Shown here piece by piece: positions 46,950 to 56,513 of a DNA stretch of 64,000 nt. The stretch is from Nostoc sp. NIES-3756. Its GTDB lineage: Bacteria > Cyanobacteriota > Cyanobacteriia > Cyanobacteriales > Nostocaceae. Where the stretch lies: positions 4,808,501 to 4,872,500 of the forward strand of contig NZ_AP017295.1 in the NCBI RefSeq assembly GCF_001548375.1, given 5' to 3'. Every line of letters starts with the position of its first letter. The stretch's first letter is position 1. The position numbers were made by a program, and so were the translations under genes. The notes beneath the pieces are model-generated. The model was not told where the DNA came from. It saw only the letters and a program-made list of their open reading frames with translations, and did not search any database.

Positions 46950-48482
46950 CTAATGACTCATAGCTTTCAATAACTCTACTATTTGCGATCGCTCCACCAA
47001 ACTATTCGCGCATAAAATACCAGAAGCCGCTACCGCCGGGACACCAATTCCTGGCATGGTACTATCACCTACGCGATACAAACCTTGAATGGGCGTATAT
47101 GTACTCGGAAACATCCCTTTACCAGCAGCAATAGCCGGGCCATAGGTTCCTTGATGACGGCGTAGGTAATGGGAGTGAGTTAACGGTGTACCGATAAGTT
47201 CCAACACTACACGCTCTCTAATATTAGGAATAATACGCTCTAAAGCACGGTATAAAGACTCTGCTTTTTCCCTTTTCTTAGTTACATACCCATCACCGCG
47301 TTCCCATCCGGCGTAAGGTTCGAGGGTGTAAGCATGGACTACATGATGTCCTTCTGGTGCAAGAGTTGCATCCCATACACTGGGGATCGAAATCATACAG
47401 GTATTACCCGGAACGGTGATATCTTGATGGGAATCGTGGACTACTACATGATGTCCTGTCAAATTTTCTAACCCATCTGCCCTAATGCCTAAATGTAGGT
47501 GCATAAAACTGTCTACAGTGGGCGTTGCCAAAGCATTTTGACGGTAAGCCACAGGTAAATCTTCAGGAAGTAACAGGTGATTGTAAGTATCCCAAATTGT
47601 GGCATTAGAAATGATGATAGGCGCGTTGAGAATTTCACCATTTTGTAACCTTACCCCTACAGCTTTACCAGCCTCTACTAAAATTTGCTCAACATGACAT
47701 CCCAAACGTAACTTACCACCCCAACGTTCTAACCCCCGCACCAAAGCATCAACAATTGCCGCACTACCCCCCACAGGATACTCAACTCCAGCGCGGGAAC
47801 GTTCTCCTAACATAAAAGCCACCTCTGGGGCAATTGTGCCATGTGCTTTTAAACCAGATAAGAGAAAACATTCCAAATCAATGAGTCTTCGTACCCAAGG
47901 GTGGTTAACTGTGGTATCCATCACATTTCCCACAGAGGACTGAACCAAGGGTAAGTAAGGTAACATTTGCCCCAAGGATGGGAGGTAACGTTGCAGTAAA
48001 ACCAAAATTACCTGCCAGTCTGACCGCAATGCTAAGGTGGGAATACCTTTCATAGCATCGTAGAGTCCAAGCAAACGTTTGATAAATTGTTGGAGTTCTT
48101 CCGTGCCTTGGGAAGTTATTTGCTGTACTTCATGAAGGTATTTTTCAGTGTTGCTATATACTGCAACAGTTCCTTCGGGAAAATGATATTTTCCTAAAGG
48201 ATCATAGGGTATAACTTGGAGAGATTCACCTAAGACATCAAGAACCTGTTTGACAGGATTTAAACTCTGAGTATCCGCCAAACCACAGTAAAAGGAGGGG
48301 CCAGAATCAAATTCAAATCCGCGCCGTTTAAAACTATGGGCTGCACCACCAGCAATTGTATGACTTTCGCACACAACCACCCGTTTACCATAACGTGCTA
48401 ACAACCCAGCAGCACATAAGCCACCGATACCGCTACCGATAACTATGGCATCAAGTTGGGGAGTGGGGAGTGGTGAGTTCAT
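46950..48482 (-). CDS. FAD-dependent carotenoid isomerase-like oxidoreductase (CRTISO/CrtI family)
   Basis: 510 aa from ATG 48482. The frame extends a further 59 codons upstream only because a 9-bp tandem repeat translates as SPISPISLIS. The FAD-binding motif DAIVIGSGIGGLCAAGLLA sits at the N-terminus, with VGGSAAIVDALVRGLERWGG and the C-terminal GLYRVGDSTMPGIGVPAVAASG. It resembles prolycopene isomerase and other CrtH-like paralogues rather than phytoene desaturase CrtI. The substrate is unproven. It is divergent from the lipid-transport ABC gene through a repeat-filled gap. Confidence 0.85.
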   Translation of the reverse strand: MNSPLPTPQLDAIVIGSGIGGLCAAGLLARYGKRVVVCESHTIAGGAAHSFKRRGFEFDSGPSFYCGLADTQSLNPVKQVLDVLGESLQVIPYDPLGKYHFPEGTVAVYSNTEKYLHEVQQITSQGTEELQQFIKRLLGLYDAMKGIPTLALRSDWQVILVLLQRYLPSLGQMLPYLPLVQSSVGNVMDTTVNHPWVRRLIDLECFLLSGLKAHGTIAPEVAFMLGERSRAGVEYPVGGSAAIVDALVRGLERWGGKLRLGCHVEQILVEAGKAVGVRLQNGEILNAPIIISNATIWDTYNHLLLPEDLPVAYRQNALATPTVDSFMHLHLGIRADGLENLTGHHVVVHDSHQDITVPGNTCMISIPSVWDATLAPEGHHVVHAYTLEPYAGWERGDGYVTKKREKAESLYRALERIIPNIRERVVLELIGTPLTHSHYLRRHQGTYGPAIAAGKGMFPSTYTPIQGLYRVGDSTMPGIGVPAVAASGILCANSLVERSQIVELLKAMSH

Positions 48483-48487
48483 ATAGG

Positions 48488-48587
48488 TTTGGGAGATGAG
48501 GGAGATGAGGGAGATGAGGGAGATGGGAGAGATGAGAGAGATGGGAGAGATGGGGGAGATGGGGGAGATGGGGGAGATGGGGGAGTG
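48488..48587. repeat. G-rich 9-bp minisatellite
   Basis: About ten imperfect units of GGGAGATGA / GGGAGATGG / GGGGAGATG run across this stretch, the last ones near-identical. It lies between the start codons of two divergent genes and could vary in copy number by slippage. Confidence 0.9.
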
Positions 48588-48596
48588 AGAATAACT

Positions 48597-48648
48597 ATGG
48601 ACTGTTGACTGTTGACCAATGACTAATGACCAATGACTAATGACCAAT
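48597..48648. repeat. Heptamer repeats reaching the ABC gene start codon
   Basis: Alternating GACTGTTGACTGTTGACC and CAATGACTAATGAC units continue up to the ATG at 48647, so the start codon of the ABC gene lies within the last repeat unit. Confidence 0.8.
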
Positions 48649-49429
48649 GACAGAACCACTAATTGAACTCAAAGGCGTTTCTAAATCTTTTGGTAATAAT
48701 CAGGTTTTAGACCATGTAGATTTGACTATTTACCGGGGCGAAGCTTTAGGGATTATTGGCCCTTCTGGTACTGGGAAGTCAACAATTTTACGTGTAATTG
48801 CTGGCTTAATTACTCCTGATACTGGGGAAGTTTACGTGCAAGGAGTAAAAAGGGAAGGGTTGATAGAAGATAGTCAAGACCCCGTTGGTATTGGTATGGT
48901 GTTTCAGCAAGCGGCATTATTTGATTCTTTAACTGTGGAAGAAAATGTGGGATTTTTACTCTATCAAAATTCTAAGTTACCGCGATCGCGCATTCGGGAG
49001 TTAGTCGAAGCAAAATTAAACATGGTTGGTTTACATGGTATTAGTCATCTTTACCCATCAGAACTTTCTGGAGGGATGCGAAAACGGGTGAGTTTTGCCC
49101 GCGCAATTATGTCTAACCCCGATAATGCCTCAGAAGGGCCAGAAGTTTTACTCTACGACGAACCTACAGCCGGACTTGACCCCATCGCTTCCACTGTGAT
49201 AGAAGATTTAATCCGCGAGTTACAATCTACACATGGAGTTTGTGGTACTTATGCGATCGTTACTCACCAAGATAGTACGATTAGACGCACAGCTGATAAA
49301 CTAGTGTTTCTCTATCAAGGTAAAGTGCAGTGGGAGGGAACAGTTAGTGATATAGATAACACCGACCACCCCCTAATCAATCAGTTCATCAGTGGAAGTG
49401 TGCAAGGGCCAATTCAGGTAGTTGGTTAA
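48647..49429 (+). CDS. MlaF-like ABC transporter ATP-binding protein
   Basis: 260 aa. Walker A GPSGTGKST, Q-loop MVFQQAALFDSLTV, ABC signature LSGGMRKRVSFARAI, Walker B VLLYDEPTAGLDP and the H-loop in AIVTHQDS are intact. The sequence type is that of MlaF/Ttg2A ATPases, which drive MCE-domain lipid transport between the membranes. The MCE/MlaD gene follows at 115 bp; the permease (MlaE) is not in the window and must be elsewhere, as in other cyanobacteria. Confidence 0.9.
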   Translation: MTEPLIELKGVSKSFGNNQVLDHVDLTIYRGEALGIIGPSGTGKSTILRVIAGLITPDTGEVYVQGVKREGLIEDSQDPVGIGMVFQQAALFDSLTVEENVGFLLYQNSKLPRSRIRELVEAKLNMVGLHGISHLYPSELSGGMRKRVSFARAIMSNPDNASEGPEVLLYDEPTAGLDPIASTVIEDLIRELQSTHGVCGTYAIVTHQDSTIRRTADKLVFLYQGKVQWEGTVSDIDNTDHPLINQFISGSVQGPIQVVG

Positions 49430-49544
49430 ATAAGTGCTGAGTTATGAGTAGTGCAATTTGAAACAAGACAGTGAAAGTTGCACCCTTCAAACTTTTATTA
49501 TGTATAGCTTTATAAATTTTGCATTTTGAATTGGTATTGTTGAT

Positions 49545-50930
49545 ATGCGAGATTTCTTCACCAATCGTTTTACATCGCAACGTACACTAAGAGAAGGTTC
49601 AGTGGGGTTGTTATTCCTGTTTGGGCTAGCAACCTTTGGCGTTGTTCTTTTGTGGTTGAATAGGTATACTGCTGCTCGTAGTACCTACAAGGCAATTGTA
49701 GAATTTGCCAATGCAGGCGGGATGCAAAGAGGCGCGTCAGTCCGTTATCGTGGTGTAAGGATAGGACGCATTTCTCAGATTCAACCAGGGCCAAATGCTG
49801 TAGAAGTAGAAATCGAAATTGCTCAACCTGATCTAATCATTCCTCGTGATGTGGTGATTGAAGCGAATCAAAGCGGATTAATTAGTGAAAGTATTATTGA
49901 TATCACGCCTAAATCATCACTACCTACTGGACAAAATCTGGCTAAACCCTTAGATCAAAATTGTAATGCCAGCCTCATCATTTGTAATAATGCCCGGTTA
50001 AAGGGACAAATAGGTATAAGTCTTGATGATTTAATACGTAGTAGTACTCAGTTAGCCACTACGTACAACAACCCTGAATTTTATCAGAGGGTGAATAAAC
50101 TTCTGGAAACTTCTTCACAAGCTGCTACTGGTGTAGCCGCACTGACCCAAGATTTTCGCGGTTTGACTAAGAATTTTCAAGGACAGTTAAATACTTTCAC
50201 TACAACTGCTACTACTGTACAAAAAGCTACTAATCAACTGACAGCCTCTACTACTAAAACTGTTGATCAACTTGGTGTAACAGCAGGTCAATTTGGTACA
50301 ACAGCAGCTCAAGCTAGTCGTTTGCTGAGTGATTTGGATAGTTTATTAAATACCAATCGCTCAACTTTAGTCGGTGCTTTGAATAATATTACAGAAACTA
50401 GCAATCAACTACGTTTGACTGTCAACAATTTATCACCAAGTCTTAATCGATTGACTCAAGGAGAGTTAATCAAAAATTTAGAAACTCTCTCGGCAAACGC
50501 TGCTGAAGCCTCGGCTAATCTAAGAAATGCGACCCAAAGTTTAAATGATCCAAAAAATGCCGTGCTGCTGCAACAGACTTTAGATTCAGCCAGAATGACT
50601 TTTGAAAATACACAAAAAATTACATCAGATTTAGATGAATTAACGGGTGATCCTAATTTCCGCCAAAATCTCAGGCAATTAGTAAATGGTCTAAGTAACT
50701 TGGTATCTTCTACAGACCAGATGGAACAGCAAGCAAAGTTAGCCACTACCCTAGAGTCAATGAAAGCCGCCGCCACCAAACCCGCAGTAATACCCACTCT
50801 CACCGCTAATTCCTCACCCAATACCGTGACAACTGCGGATAACCAGCCTCAACTAAAAACTATGGCATCATCACAAGAAAAGTTACTAAAGCAGCTACGG
50901 GAGTATGCAGAAAAGGAAACTGGGGAATAG
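49545..50930 (+). CDS. MCE/MlaD-family lipid transport protein
   Basis: 461 aa. One membrane anchor (GSVGLLFLFGLATFGVVLLWL, about 19-39) is followed by an MCE domain (about 47-125; YKAIVEFANAGGMQRGASVRYRGVRIGRI). A long, low-complexity coiled-coil/helical needle (about 170-395; many TTxT, NxLxxT) and a disordered C-terminus complete it. MCE proteins form hexameric channels for lipids across the periplasm, and the long helical tail suggests a needle-like PqiB/chloroplast TGD2-like form. It works with the ATPase upstream. Confidence 0.9.
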   Translation: MRDFFTNRFTSQRTLREGSVGLLFLFGLATFGVVLLWLNRYTAARSTYKAIVEFANAGGMQRGASVRYRGVRIGRISQIQPGPNAVEVEIEIAQPDLIIPRDVVIEANQSGLISESIIDITPKSSLPTGQNLAKPLDQNCNASLIICNNARLKGQIGISLDDLIRSSTQLATTYNNPEFYQRVNKLLETSSQAATGVAALTQDFRGLTKNFQGQLNTFTTTATTVQKATNQLTASTTKTVDQLGVTAGQFGTTAAQASRLLSDLDSLLNTNRSTLVGALNNITETSNQLRLTVNNLSPSLNRLTQGELIKNLETLSANAAEASANLRNATQSLNDPKNAVLLQQTLDSARMTFENTQKITSDLDELTGDPNFRQNLRQLVNGLSNLVSSTDQMEQQAKLATTLESMKAAATKPAVIPTLTANSSPNTVTTADNQPQLKTMASSQEKLLKQLREYAEKETGE

Positions 50931-50985
50931 GGATAGTTGACAGGGGAGAACAACTAACTATGGACTGTTGACTATGGACTAATGA

Positions 50986-53112
50986 CTAATGACTACTAAC
51001 CAACTTAGCAACAGCCGCTATTAGTTCCTCAGCGTTGAGTGGTTTGGGGAGATGTAGCTGATATCCAGCTTGGAGTGCTTGTTCTCGATCATATTGTCGC
51101 GCGAAAGCTGTTAGGGCGATCGCCGGAATTTCTCTCCCTTGTTCTTTTGTCCACATCCTTATCTGGCGCATTAATGTATAGCCATCCATATCTGGCATAC
51201 TAATGTCACTCACTAAAACATCTGGTTTAATTTCTGGCAATAGCTGTAATGCTTCCAAAGCTGAAGTCGCCAAGCTCACTTCAGCTCCCTCTTGCTCTAA
51301 AATAAAAGCTAAGAAATCTCGTGAATCTGCATCGTCATCAACTACCAAGATTTTGATACCCAAAAGTTGCAAAGAATTATTTTGTAATGATGCAGAGTGA
51401 TATTCCTCATAATTCCCACTCACATCTTCTTCGGGAAGCATTGGTAATCTCACGGTGAAAGTTGCACCCTGTTCTTCCCCAAGGCTTTGCGCTATCACAG
51501 TACCACCATGAATTTCCACAATTTTCCGTACAATAGCTAGTCCTAACCCTAGTCCGCCAAATTTTCTGGTAGAACTGCTGTCTGCTTGGCGGAAGTAATC
51601 AAATACATAAGGTAAAAACTCTGGGCTAATACCTTTACCTGTGTCACTAACTACAATTTGAGCATAGTCATTAACCTTTTCTAGACGTACTTCTATCTTG
51701 CCACCGTTGGGCGTGAATTTAACTGCATTAGAAAGTAAATTCCACACTACTTGCTGCAAACGAGCAGAATCACCCATAACTTGTCCAATGTTGGGTGCGA
51801 ATCTAGTTGATATCTCAATTGACTTAGTTTCGGCAGCAAGACGCATGGTTTCTAGAGCTGTTAATATCACAATAACTAAATTTACTTTAGTAATATTTAT
51901 GACTAATTTGCCTTGTAATATTCTGGAGATATCTAGTAAGTCTTCGATGAGTTGCACCTGTAGAGTGGCATTACGTTCAATTGTCGCTAGAGCTTGTGAT
52001 GTCCTTGCAGGGTTAAGTTGACGCTCTTGCAACAATTTAGACCAACCCAAAATCGCATTCAAAGGGGTGCGTAATTCATGAGAAAGAACTGCTAGAAATT
52101 CATCTTTAAGGCGGTTAGCTGTTTCTGCTTCGGCTCTAGCTGATTGCTCTAATTCTAACAACCGCGCCCTTTCTTCCAAAATCTGTTTTTGCTCATGAAT
52201 ATCCGTACAAGTACCAAACCATTTAACTACTTTACCTTGGTGGTCTTTAAGTGGAAATCCCCGTCCCAGTTGCCAGCGATAGGAACTATCCACAGCACGT
52301 TTAAAACGGTATTCATTCTCGTATAAAGTACCCGTTTCTACAGCGTTTAACCATACTGCATGACTCTGTTCGACATCATCAGGATGCAGTGTTGCTAACC
52401 ATCCAGAACCTAAAGATTCCTCTAAAGTTAAGCCAGTATAATTGCACCAGTTTTCATTAAAATAATCACACTCACCGTTAGCATTAGCCGTCCATACTAG
52501 TTGAGGAATAGCTTCTGCCAAATAACGATAGCGTTCTTCACTCTCTTTAAGAATTTCTAAAATACGCTGACGTTCGTTAATTTCTTGTTGTAATTTCTCG
52601 TTTGCTTTACTAATTTCATTCGTCCGTAAAATAACAATATCTTCTAGATGATTTTGGTATTTTCTCAGTTCTGCCTCTACCTTTAATCGCTCTAGTATTT
52701 CATTTTGTAGGTCTTGATTAGCTCTTTCTAGTTGAGCCGGGCTAGGAAGCACTAAAGCTTGAGGAACTAAAGGTATTAATGCTAATGCTGTAAATACAGA
52801 TATTAATGCTGTTGCAGCTTTTAAAAAACCTGATGTCCAATAAGTCGGATACCAGAGAGTCCATATTTCCATGATGTGGGTTGTACCACAAGCTACAATA
52901 AAACCACTAAACAACAGGAACATCCAATAAAATGGTAAATCCTGACGTTTACGAACAAAGTAAAAAAGTGTAGCAGGAATAGAATAGTAAGCTAATGCAA
53001 TTAACCCATCAGATATTATGTGTAACCAAACTAAATCTGTTTTCCATAGATAGCAATGACCGTGTGGAATAAATGGGGATGAATTAAAAAAATAAGTCCA
53101 TAATTCTGACAT
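50986..53112 (-). CDS. Ethylene-receptor-like hybrid histidine kinase
   Basis: 708 aa. Three N-terminal membrane helices match the ethylene-binding domain of plant ETR1. Asp35 is in HIISDGLIALAYYSIP, and Cys75 with His79 in VACGTTHIMEIW form the copper-binding pair (CxxxH). Then come a coiled coil, a PAS/PAC domain (about 190-315), HisKA ([17 protein letters not shown]), HATPase (GGLGLGLAIVRKI) and a receiver (VLVSDISMPDMDG). The copper and ethylene residues are complete. It stands alone, flanked by heptamer repeats, with a long non-coding stretch upstream. Confidence 0.92.
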   Translation of the reverse strand: MSELWTYFFNSSPFIPHGHCYLWKTDLVWLHIISDGLIALAYYSIPATLFYFVRKRQDLPFYWMFLLFSGFIVACGTTHIMEIWTLWYPTYWTSGFLKAATALISVFTALALIPLVPQALVLPSPAQLERANQDLQNEILERLKVEAELRKYQNHLEDIVILRTNEISKANEKLQQEINERQRILEILKESEERYRYLAEAIPQLVWTANANGECDYFNENWCNYTGLTLEESLGSGWLATLHPDDVEQSHAVWLNAVETGTLYENEYRFKRAVDSSYRWQLGRGFPLKDHQGKVVKWFGTCTDIHEQKQILEERARLLELEQSARAEAETANRLKDEFLAVLSHELRTPLNAILGWSKLLQERQLNPARTSQALATIERNATLQVQLIEDLLDISRILQGKLVINITKVNLVIVILTALETMRLAAETKSIEISTRFAPNIGQVMGDSARLQQVVWNLLSNAVKFTPNGGKIEVRLEKVNDYAQIVVSDTGKGISPEFLPYVFDYFRQADSSSTRKFGGLGLGLAIVRKIVEIHGGTVIAQSLGEEQGATFTVRLPMLPEEDVSGNYEEYHSASLQNNSLQLLGIKILVVDDDADSRDFLAFILEQEGAEVSLATSALEALQLLPEIKPDVLVSDISMPDMDGYTLMRQIRMWTKEQGREIPAIALTAFARQYDREQALQAGYQLHLPKPLNAEELIAAVAKLVSSH

Positions 53113-53246
53113 ATTGCTGTAAATAAATACCTGAAGGAGCGAGAAAATCTGCTATAAGATAGACTCAATAAGCATCATAGCTCTTAGACCTCGCTGATAG
53201 AATTTCCGCTTATTAAGATTAATTTCATTAATTACTCTACTAAAAT
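53113..53246. other. Upstream gap of the ethylene-receptor-like gene
   Basis: No gene is seen. This stretch must carry the promoter for the kinase on the minus strand. Confidence 0.35.
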
Positions 53247-53563
53247 CTAGCAAATGTCCTGAAATCCAACCCAAGTTTGAGCATATAAACCAATATAAAA
53301 GTTACTGTGTCTACCTACAGGGCGTTCGGCTGCTTTGACACAAGCAATATATTTTTGTATACCTTTATGTTTGATTTCCAGACCTTGAATTGTCTCTGCT
53401 TTCAAACTTTATTGGCATGGATAAAGCACTTGCTAATCTTTCTAAATTCACTTGCTTGAGCTACTGCAAGAGAATTACCAGCATTTTCAACAAAATATAA
53501 TTTGCGACGCTCATTTTCTTTTTCAAATTTTTTTGGTAAGATGCGGGCATCATTTTCAATAAG
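53247..53563 (-). pseudogene. Broken gene of unknown family in two frames
   Basis: On the minus strand, 53563-53402 reads LIENDARILPKKFEKENERR and onward to a TGA. From 53402 to TAG 53247-53249 the next frame reads KAETIQGLEIKHKGIQKYIA and then AAERPVGRHSNFYIGLYAQTWVGF. The two halves join by a single frameshift at about 53402 and have protein-like composition, but no start is visible. A decayed gene is the simplest reading. The family is not recognised. Confidence 0.5.
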
Positions 53564-53950
53564 CTAGGTCTTCTTGCAAATAAGTTACCTATCTTTTTCT
53601 ATCATTAAATGCTACGATTTATATTAATTCTGCTTTCAAGTCCTTTTCGTCACCCCTTCAGGTTCAGCAGTTAAAGCTACAAGTGTTAAAGTTGGCCTTA
53701 CTAAAATTATCGAATATTGTAAAGTAAAAAAATTTATTGCATTAAGACTTTGTAATACCAGAAGGTATGCTGGCTGCATTCTCAGGGCAGCTTTCCCTGC
53801 ACCTACATCGTAATGCTATTTCTATGGGCTTGATTTTTATTTAAGTCCCGTTAGTCAACAGTCAACAGTCAACAGTCAACAGCTAAAAATAAAGGCTTTT
53901 AACTATGGACTATTGACTATGGACTATTGACTATGGACTATAAACTATAA
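53564..53950. other. Gap with heptamer repeats, no intact gene
   Basis: The first 250 bp hold no start-bearing frame. From 53850 the sequence is built of CAACAGT and GACTATGGACTATT heptamer-type units leading into the 3' end of the CrtO gene. Confidence 0.5.
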
Positions 53951-53951
53951 A

Positions 53952-55649
53952 CTATTGACTAATCCCAAATACCGAACCAACTGTTGACTTAATTGAATCC
54001 CTCGCATCCTTGAGAGTCTGCGTAATGGGGTGTTTAGTCTGCAAGAAGACTCGCGCACAGTTGCGTCCTGGCATTCCGGAAATTGAACCACCGGGGTGAG
54101 TTCCTGCACCTGTGAGAAATAGGTTTTCAATTGGGGTTTTGTAGTTTGCTATCTCTGGTAAAGGGCGGAAAAACACCATTTGATCCAAAGTCATATCAAT
54201 ATGGTAGTAATTACCTTTATATGCACCTAGTCTCTCACCCAACTCTGCCGGACTTTCTACACGACGGGCAATAGTTGCTGTTTTCACATTGGGTGCATAG
54301 GTTGCCAATTTGTCAACTACCTTGTCTGCTACTTGATTCTTCAATTCATCTGTCCAACCAGTACCTTTCAAACCAGTACCTTCTGCGCCTGCGATTTGAT
54401 AGGGGGCAAAAAACTCAATCCATACCGTATGTTTGCCTGGGGGTGCTAAGGAGGGGTCGAGATAGCTAGGCATGACTACATACATTGATGGGTCAGAATC
54501 TGGTATCTCTCCCAAGGTACACTTACTATGGGCTTGTTCCACATGGGTAACGGAATCAGCAATTAAGATAGACCCGACTAGATACTCATCCTTATGGGCG
54601 TGGAAGGGAAAACGCAGGGGTTCATCTAATGCTAAATCTATCTTCAGGATGGTTTCATTGTTATTGACAATGCGGCGTTCTAATCTTTCCCATAAATCTG
54701 GGTCTGCTGCATCCACATCGCTTTTATCGGTCATTTGTAAAAATAACCGTTTAGCGTCAATATTAGATATCACACCATATTTAGCCCGATATTCTGCACC
54801 ACCAGCTACCCGTACACCCACAGCTTTGCCATCATCAATTAACACTTTCTCAACGTGCTGGTCTGTGAGAATTACACCACCTTTACTCGTCACCAAATTC
54901 ACCAAAGCTTTAACTAAAGCGCCAGTACCGCCACGAGGTCTAGCCATACCAGGATTATGACGCATTGCCATCATAATTGCACCGATCGCAATGGTTTTTT
55001 GTGATGGTGGTGCGCCAAGTTCTGATGCTAATCTTGCCAAGGGTGCTTTGAGAAATTCCGAGTCAAACCACTCGTTAAGAATATCTTCTGCACTGGTCAA
55101 CATTGTGCGAATAAAGTCTAGGCTTTTGTTAGGCGAACCAATGACTGAAAATAAATCTTTAAGTTTTGTGATGTCGTAGTTACCGACAATATCTATGATT
55201 GATTTTGGTGGAGCGTTGAACATAGGAATCATTGCCCCTAATGCCCGTTGCCAATATTCGGTAAACTCGGCATATTTTTTGGCATCACGTTCGCTATAAC
55301 GGGCGATTTCTGCACAAGTCTTTTCTAAGGATTTATGCGCTAAGAAATATTTGCCATCAGGATGGGGGCAGAAGACAACAGGGTCACATTCCAAATATTC
55401 TAAACCATATTGTTTCAGTTCTAATTCCTCAACAACTGGCCCCAAGTGTATAAATTCATGGTCAATGGCACACAAATTAAACTTAAATCCAGGCGCTTCT
55501 TTTGGTAAGCATTCTTCCGTTGTGGCTGCACCACCAGGGACAGAACGTTTTTCTAAGAGGAGGACACTATAACCAGCTTTGAGTAAATAAGCAGCACAAA
55601 CTAGTCCGTTATGTCCTGCGCCAATAATTACAACATCATATTCCTGCAT
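53952..55649 (-). CDS. crtO: CrtO-type beta-carotene ketolase
   Basis: 565 aa FAD-dependent desaturase-family enzyme. The N-terminal dinucleotide motif YDVVIIGAGHNGLVCAAYLL and LEKRSVPGGAATTEE, the central MARPRGGTGALVKALVNL, and the C-terminal LFLTGAGTHPGGSISGMPGRNCA are those of CrtO, which introduces 4-keto groups to make echinenone. This differs from the short CrtW ketolases. A general NAD(P)/FAD carotenoid oxidoreductase is the alternative. A DUF2993 gene lies 102 bp upstream on the same strand. Confidence 0.8.
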   Translation of the reverse strand: MQEYDVVIIGAGHNGLVCAAYLLKAGYSVLLLEKRSVPGGAATTEECLPKEAPGFKFNLCAIDHEFIHLGPVVEELELKQYGLEYLECDPVVFCPHPDGKYFLAHKSLEKTCAEIARYSERDAKKYAEFTEYWQRALGAMIPMFNAPPKSIIDIVGNYDITKLKDLFSVIGSPNKSLDFIRTMLTSAEDILNEWFDSEFLKAPLARLASELGAPPSQKTIAIGAIMMAMRHNPGMARPRGGTGALVKALVNLVTSKGGVILTDQHVEKVLIDDGKAVGVRVAGGAEYRAKYGVISNIDAKRLFLQMTDKSDVDAADPDLWERLERRIVNNNETILKIDLALDEPLRFPFHAHKDEYLVGSILIADSVTHVEQAHSKCTLGEIPDSDPSMYVVMPSYLDPSLAPPGKHTVWIEFFAPYQIAGAEGTGLKGTGWTDELKNQVADKVVDKLATYAPNVKTATIARRVESPAELGERLGAYKGNYYHIDMTLDQMVFFRPLPEIANYKTPIENLFLTGAGTHPGGSISGMPGRNCARVFLQTKHPITQTLKDARDSIKSTVGSVFGISQ

Positions 55650-55751
55650 ATTTGTAACTTAGAAATAGAGTGGTTTGCTAATTTAAAAATGTGAAAATAG
55701 AAACTTTTGTCTTAATGGTGAGAAACCCAATTGTTATCACTAACTTTGCCA

Positions 55752-56513
55752 TTAAGATTCTGTAAACTCAGAGATTGCTTCTGGTATTTGCCTCACATGA
55801 GCTTCTGAGAAAATTATTAAACTTCCTTGTTGAATTTCCATATCTTTGATACGAATATTAATACCTTCCCAGGTAAAGTAGGGGAGATTAACTAATTCTT
55901 TGAATTTCTGCATCAAGGCTACAATTAATTCTAAAGAAACACCTTCACCCTCATGACACTGAAAACTTTCTAATCTCAGGGTTTGCTTAGAGGTACGGGG
56001 GCGGAGTTTGGCTAAAAAACCTAAGGGACGAGTCTTGCCTTTCTCATGTAATAAAACTTTTCCCTGGCATTCTATACGACCATTACCAGGTAAAAACATT
56101 TGGATTTCCTGTAATGTTAAATTAACAATCTCACCATTTACATTCAAATCATAATTTTGGGCAAACTTGCGAGTAAAATCTGAGGCGAGAGCAGAATTAA
56201 TATCCGCTTGGGTGAGTGTGATACGAGCCATCAGATTTAATGGTCTATCAAGTTGTACCTGACCAGAAATAACGCTTAGAGGATTGATGGAAAGTGTATC
56301 TGTTTTTAGCTGTATTTCTTGAACACGGATATTTTGTTTAGTGACTAATCCTTGTCCAGCAATTGTCAGACCATCTGCTTGTCCTTGAACTATCTTTAGT
56401 ATATCTGTTTCTACATAGATATCAATTTGTTCTGCGGATTCTAGCTGATTAGATATACTTCTTTCGGCTACCTGAGATACTATTTGCCCTTCCAAATTTT
56501 GTTTATCTGACAT
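55752..56513 (-). CDS. DUF2993 (LmeA-like) lipid-binding protein
   Basis: 253 aa without a signal peptide or membrane span. The beta-rich pattern (ESAEQIDIYVETDILKIVQG, LVTKQNIRVQEIQLKTDTLS, RPLNLMARITLTQADINSAL) is characteristic of DUF2993. Actinobacterial LmeA, which binds phosphoinositide-type lipids, is the known relative. In cyanobacteria the role is undefined. Located on the same strand as crtO, 102 bp upstream, so co-transcription is possible. Confidence 0.8.
   Translation of the reverse strand: MSDKQNLEGQIVSQVAERSISNQLESAEQIDIYVETDILKIVQGQADGLTIAGQGLVTKQNIRVQEIQLKTDTLSINPLSVISGQVQLDRPLNLMARITLTQADINSALASDFTRKFAQNYDLNVNGEIVNLTLQEIQMFLPGNGRIECQGKVLLHEKGKTRPLGFLAKLRPRTSKQTLRLESFQCHEGEGVSLELIVALMQKFKELVNLPYFTWEGINIRIKDMEIQQGSLIIFSEAHVRQIPEAISEFTES

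Noticed and set aside
48488..48587. Possible CRISPR array
   Set aside because: The units are contiguous 9-mers without spacers, so it is a minisatellite. The STRR heptamer arrays elsewhere were excluded for the same reason.
48483..48659. 59-aa N-terminal extension of the CRTISO-like protein
   Set aside because: It is only translation of the 9-bp minisatellite and heptamers, with SPISPIS low complexity. The FAD motif follows the ATG at 48482 at normal distance.
53640..53810. Plus-strand frame beginning VTPSGSAVKATSVKVG
   Set aside because: No start codon or ribosome site and no convincing family similarity. Left as non-coding.
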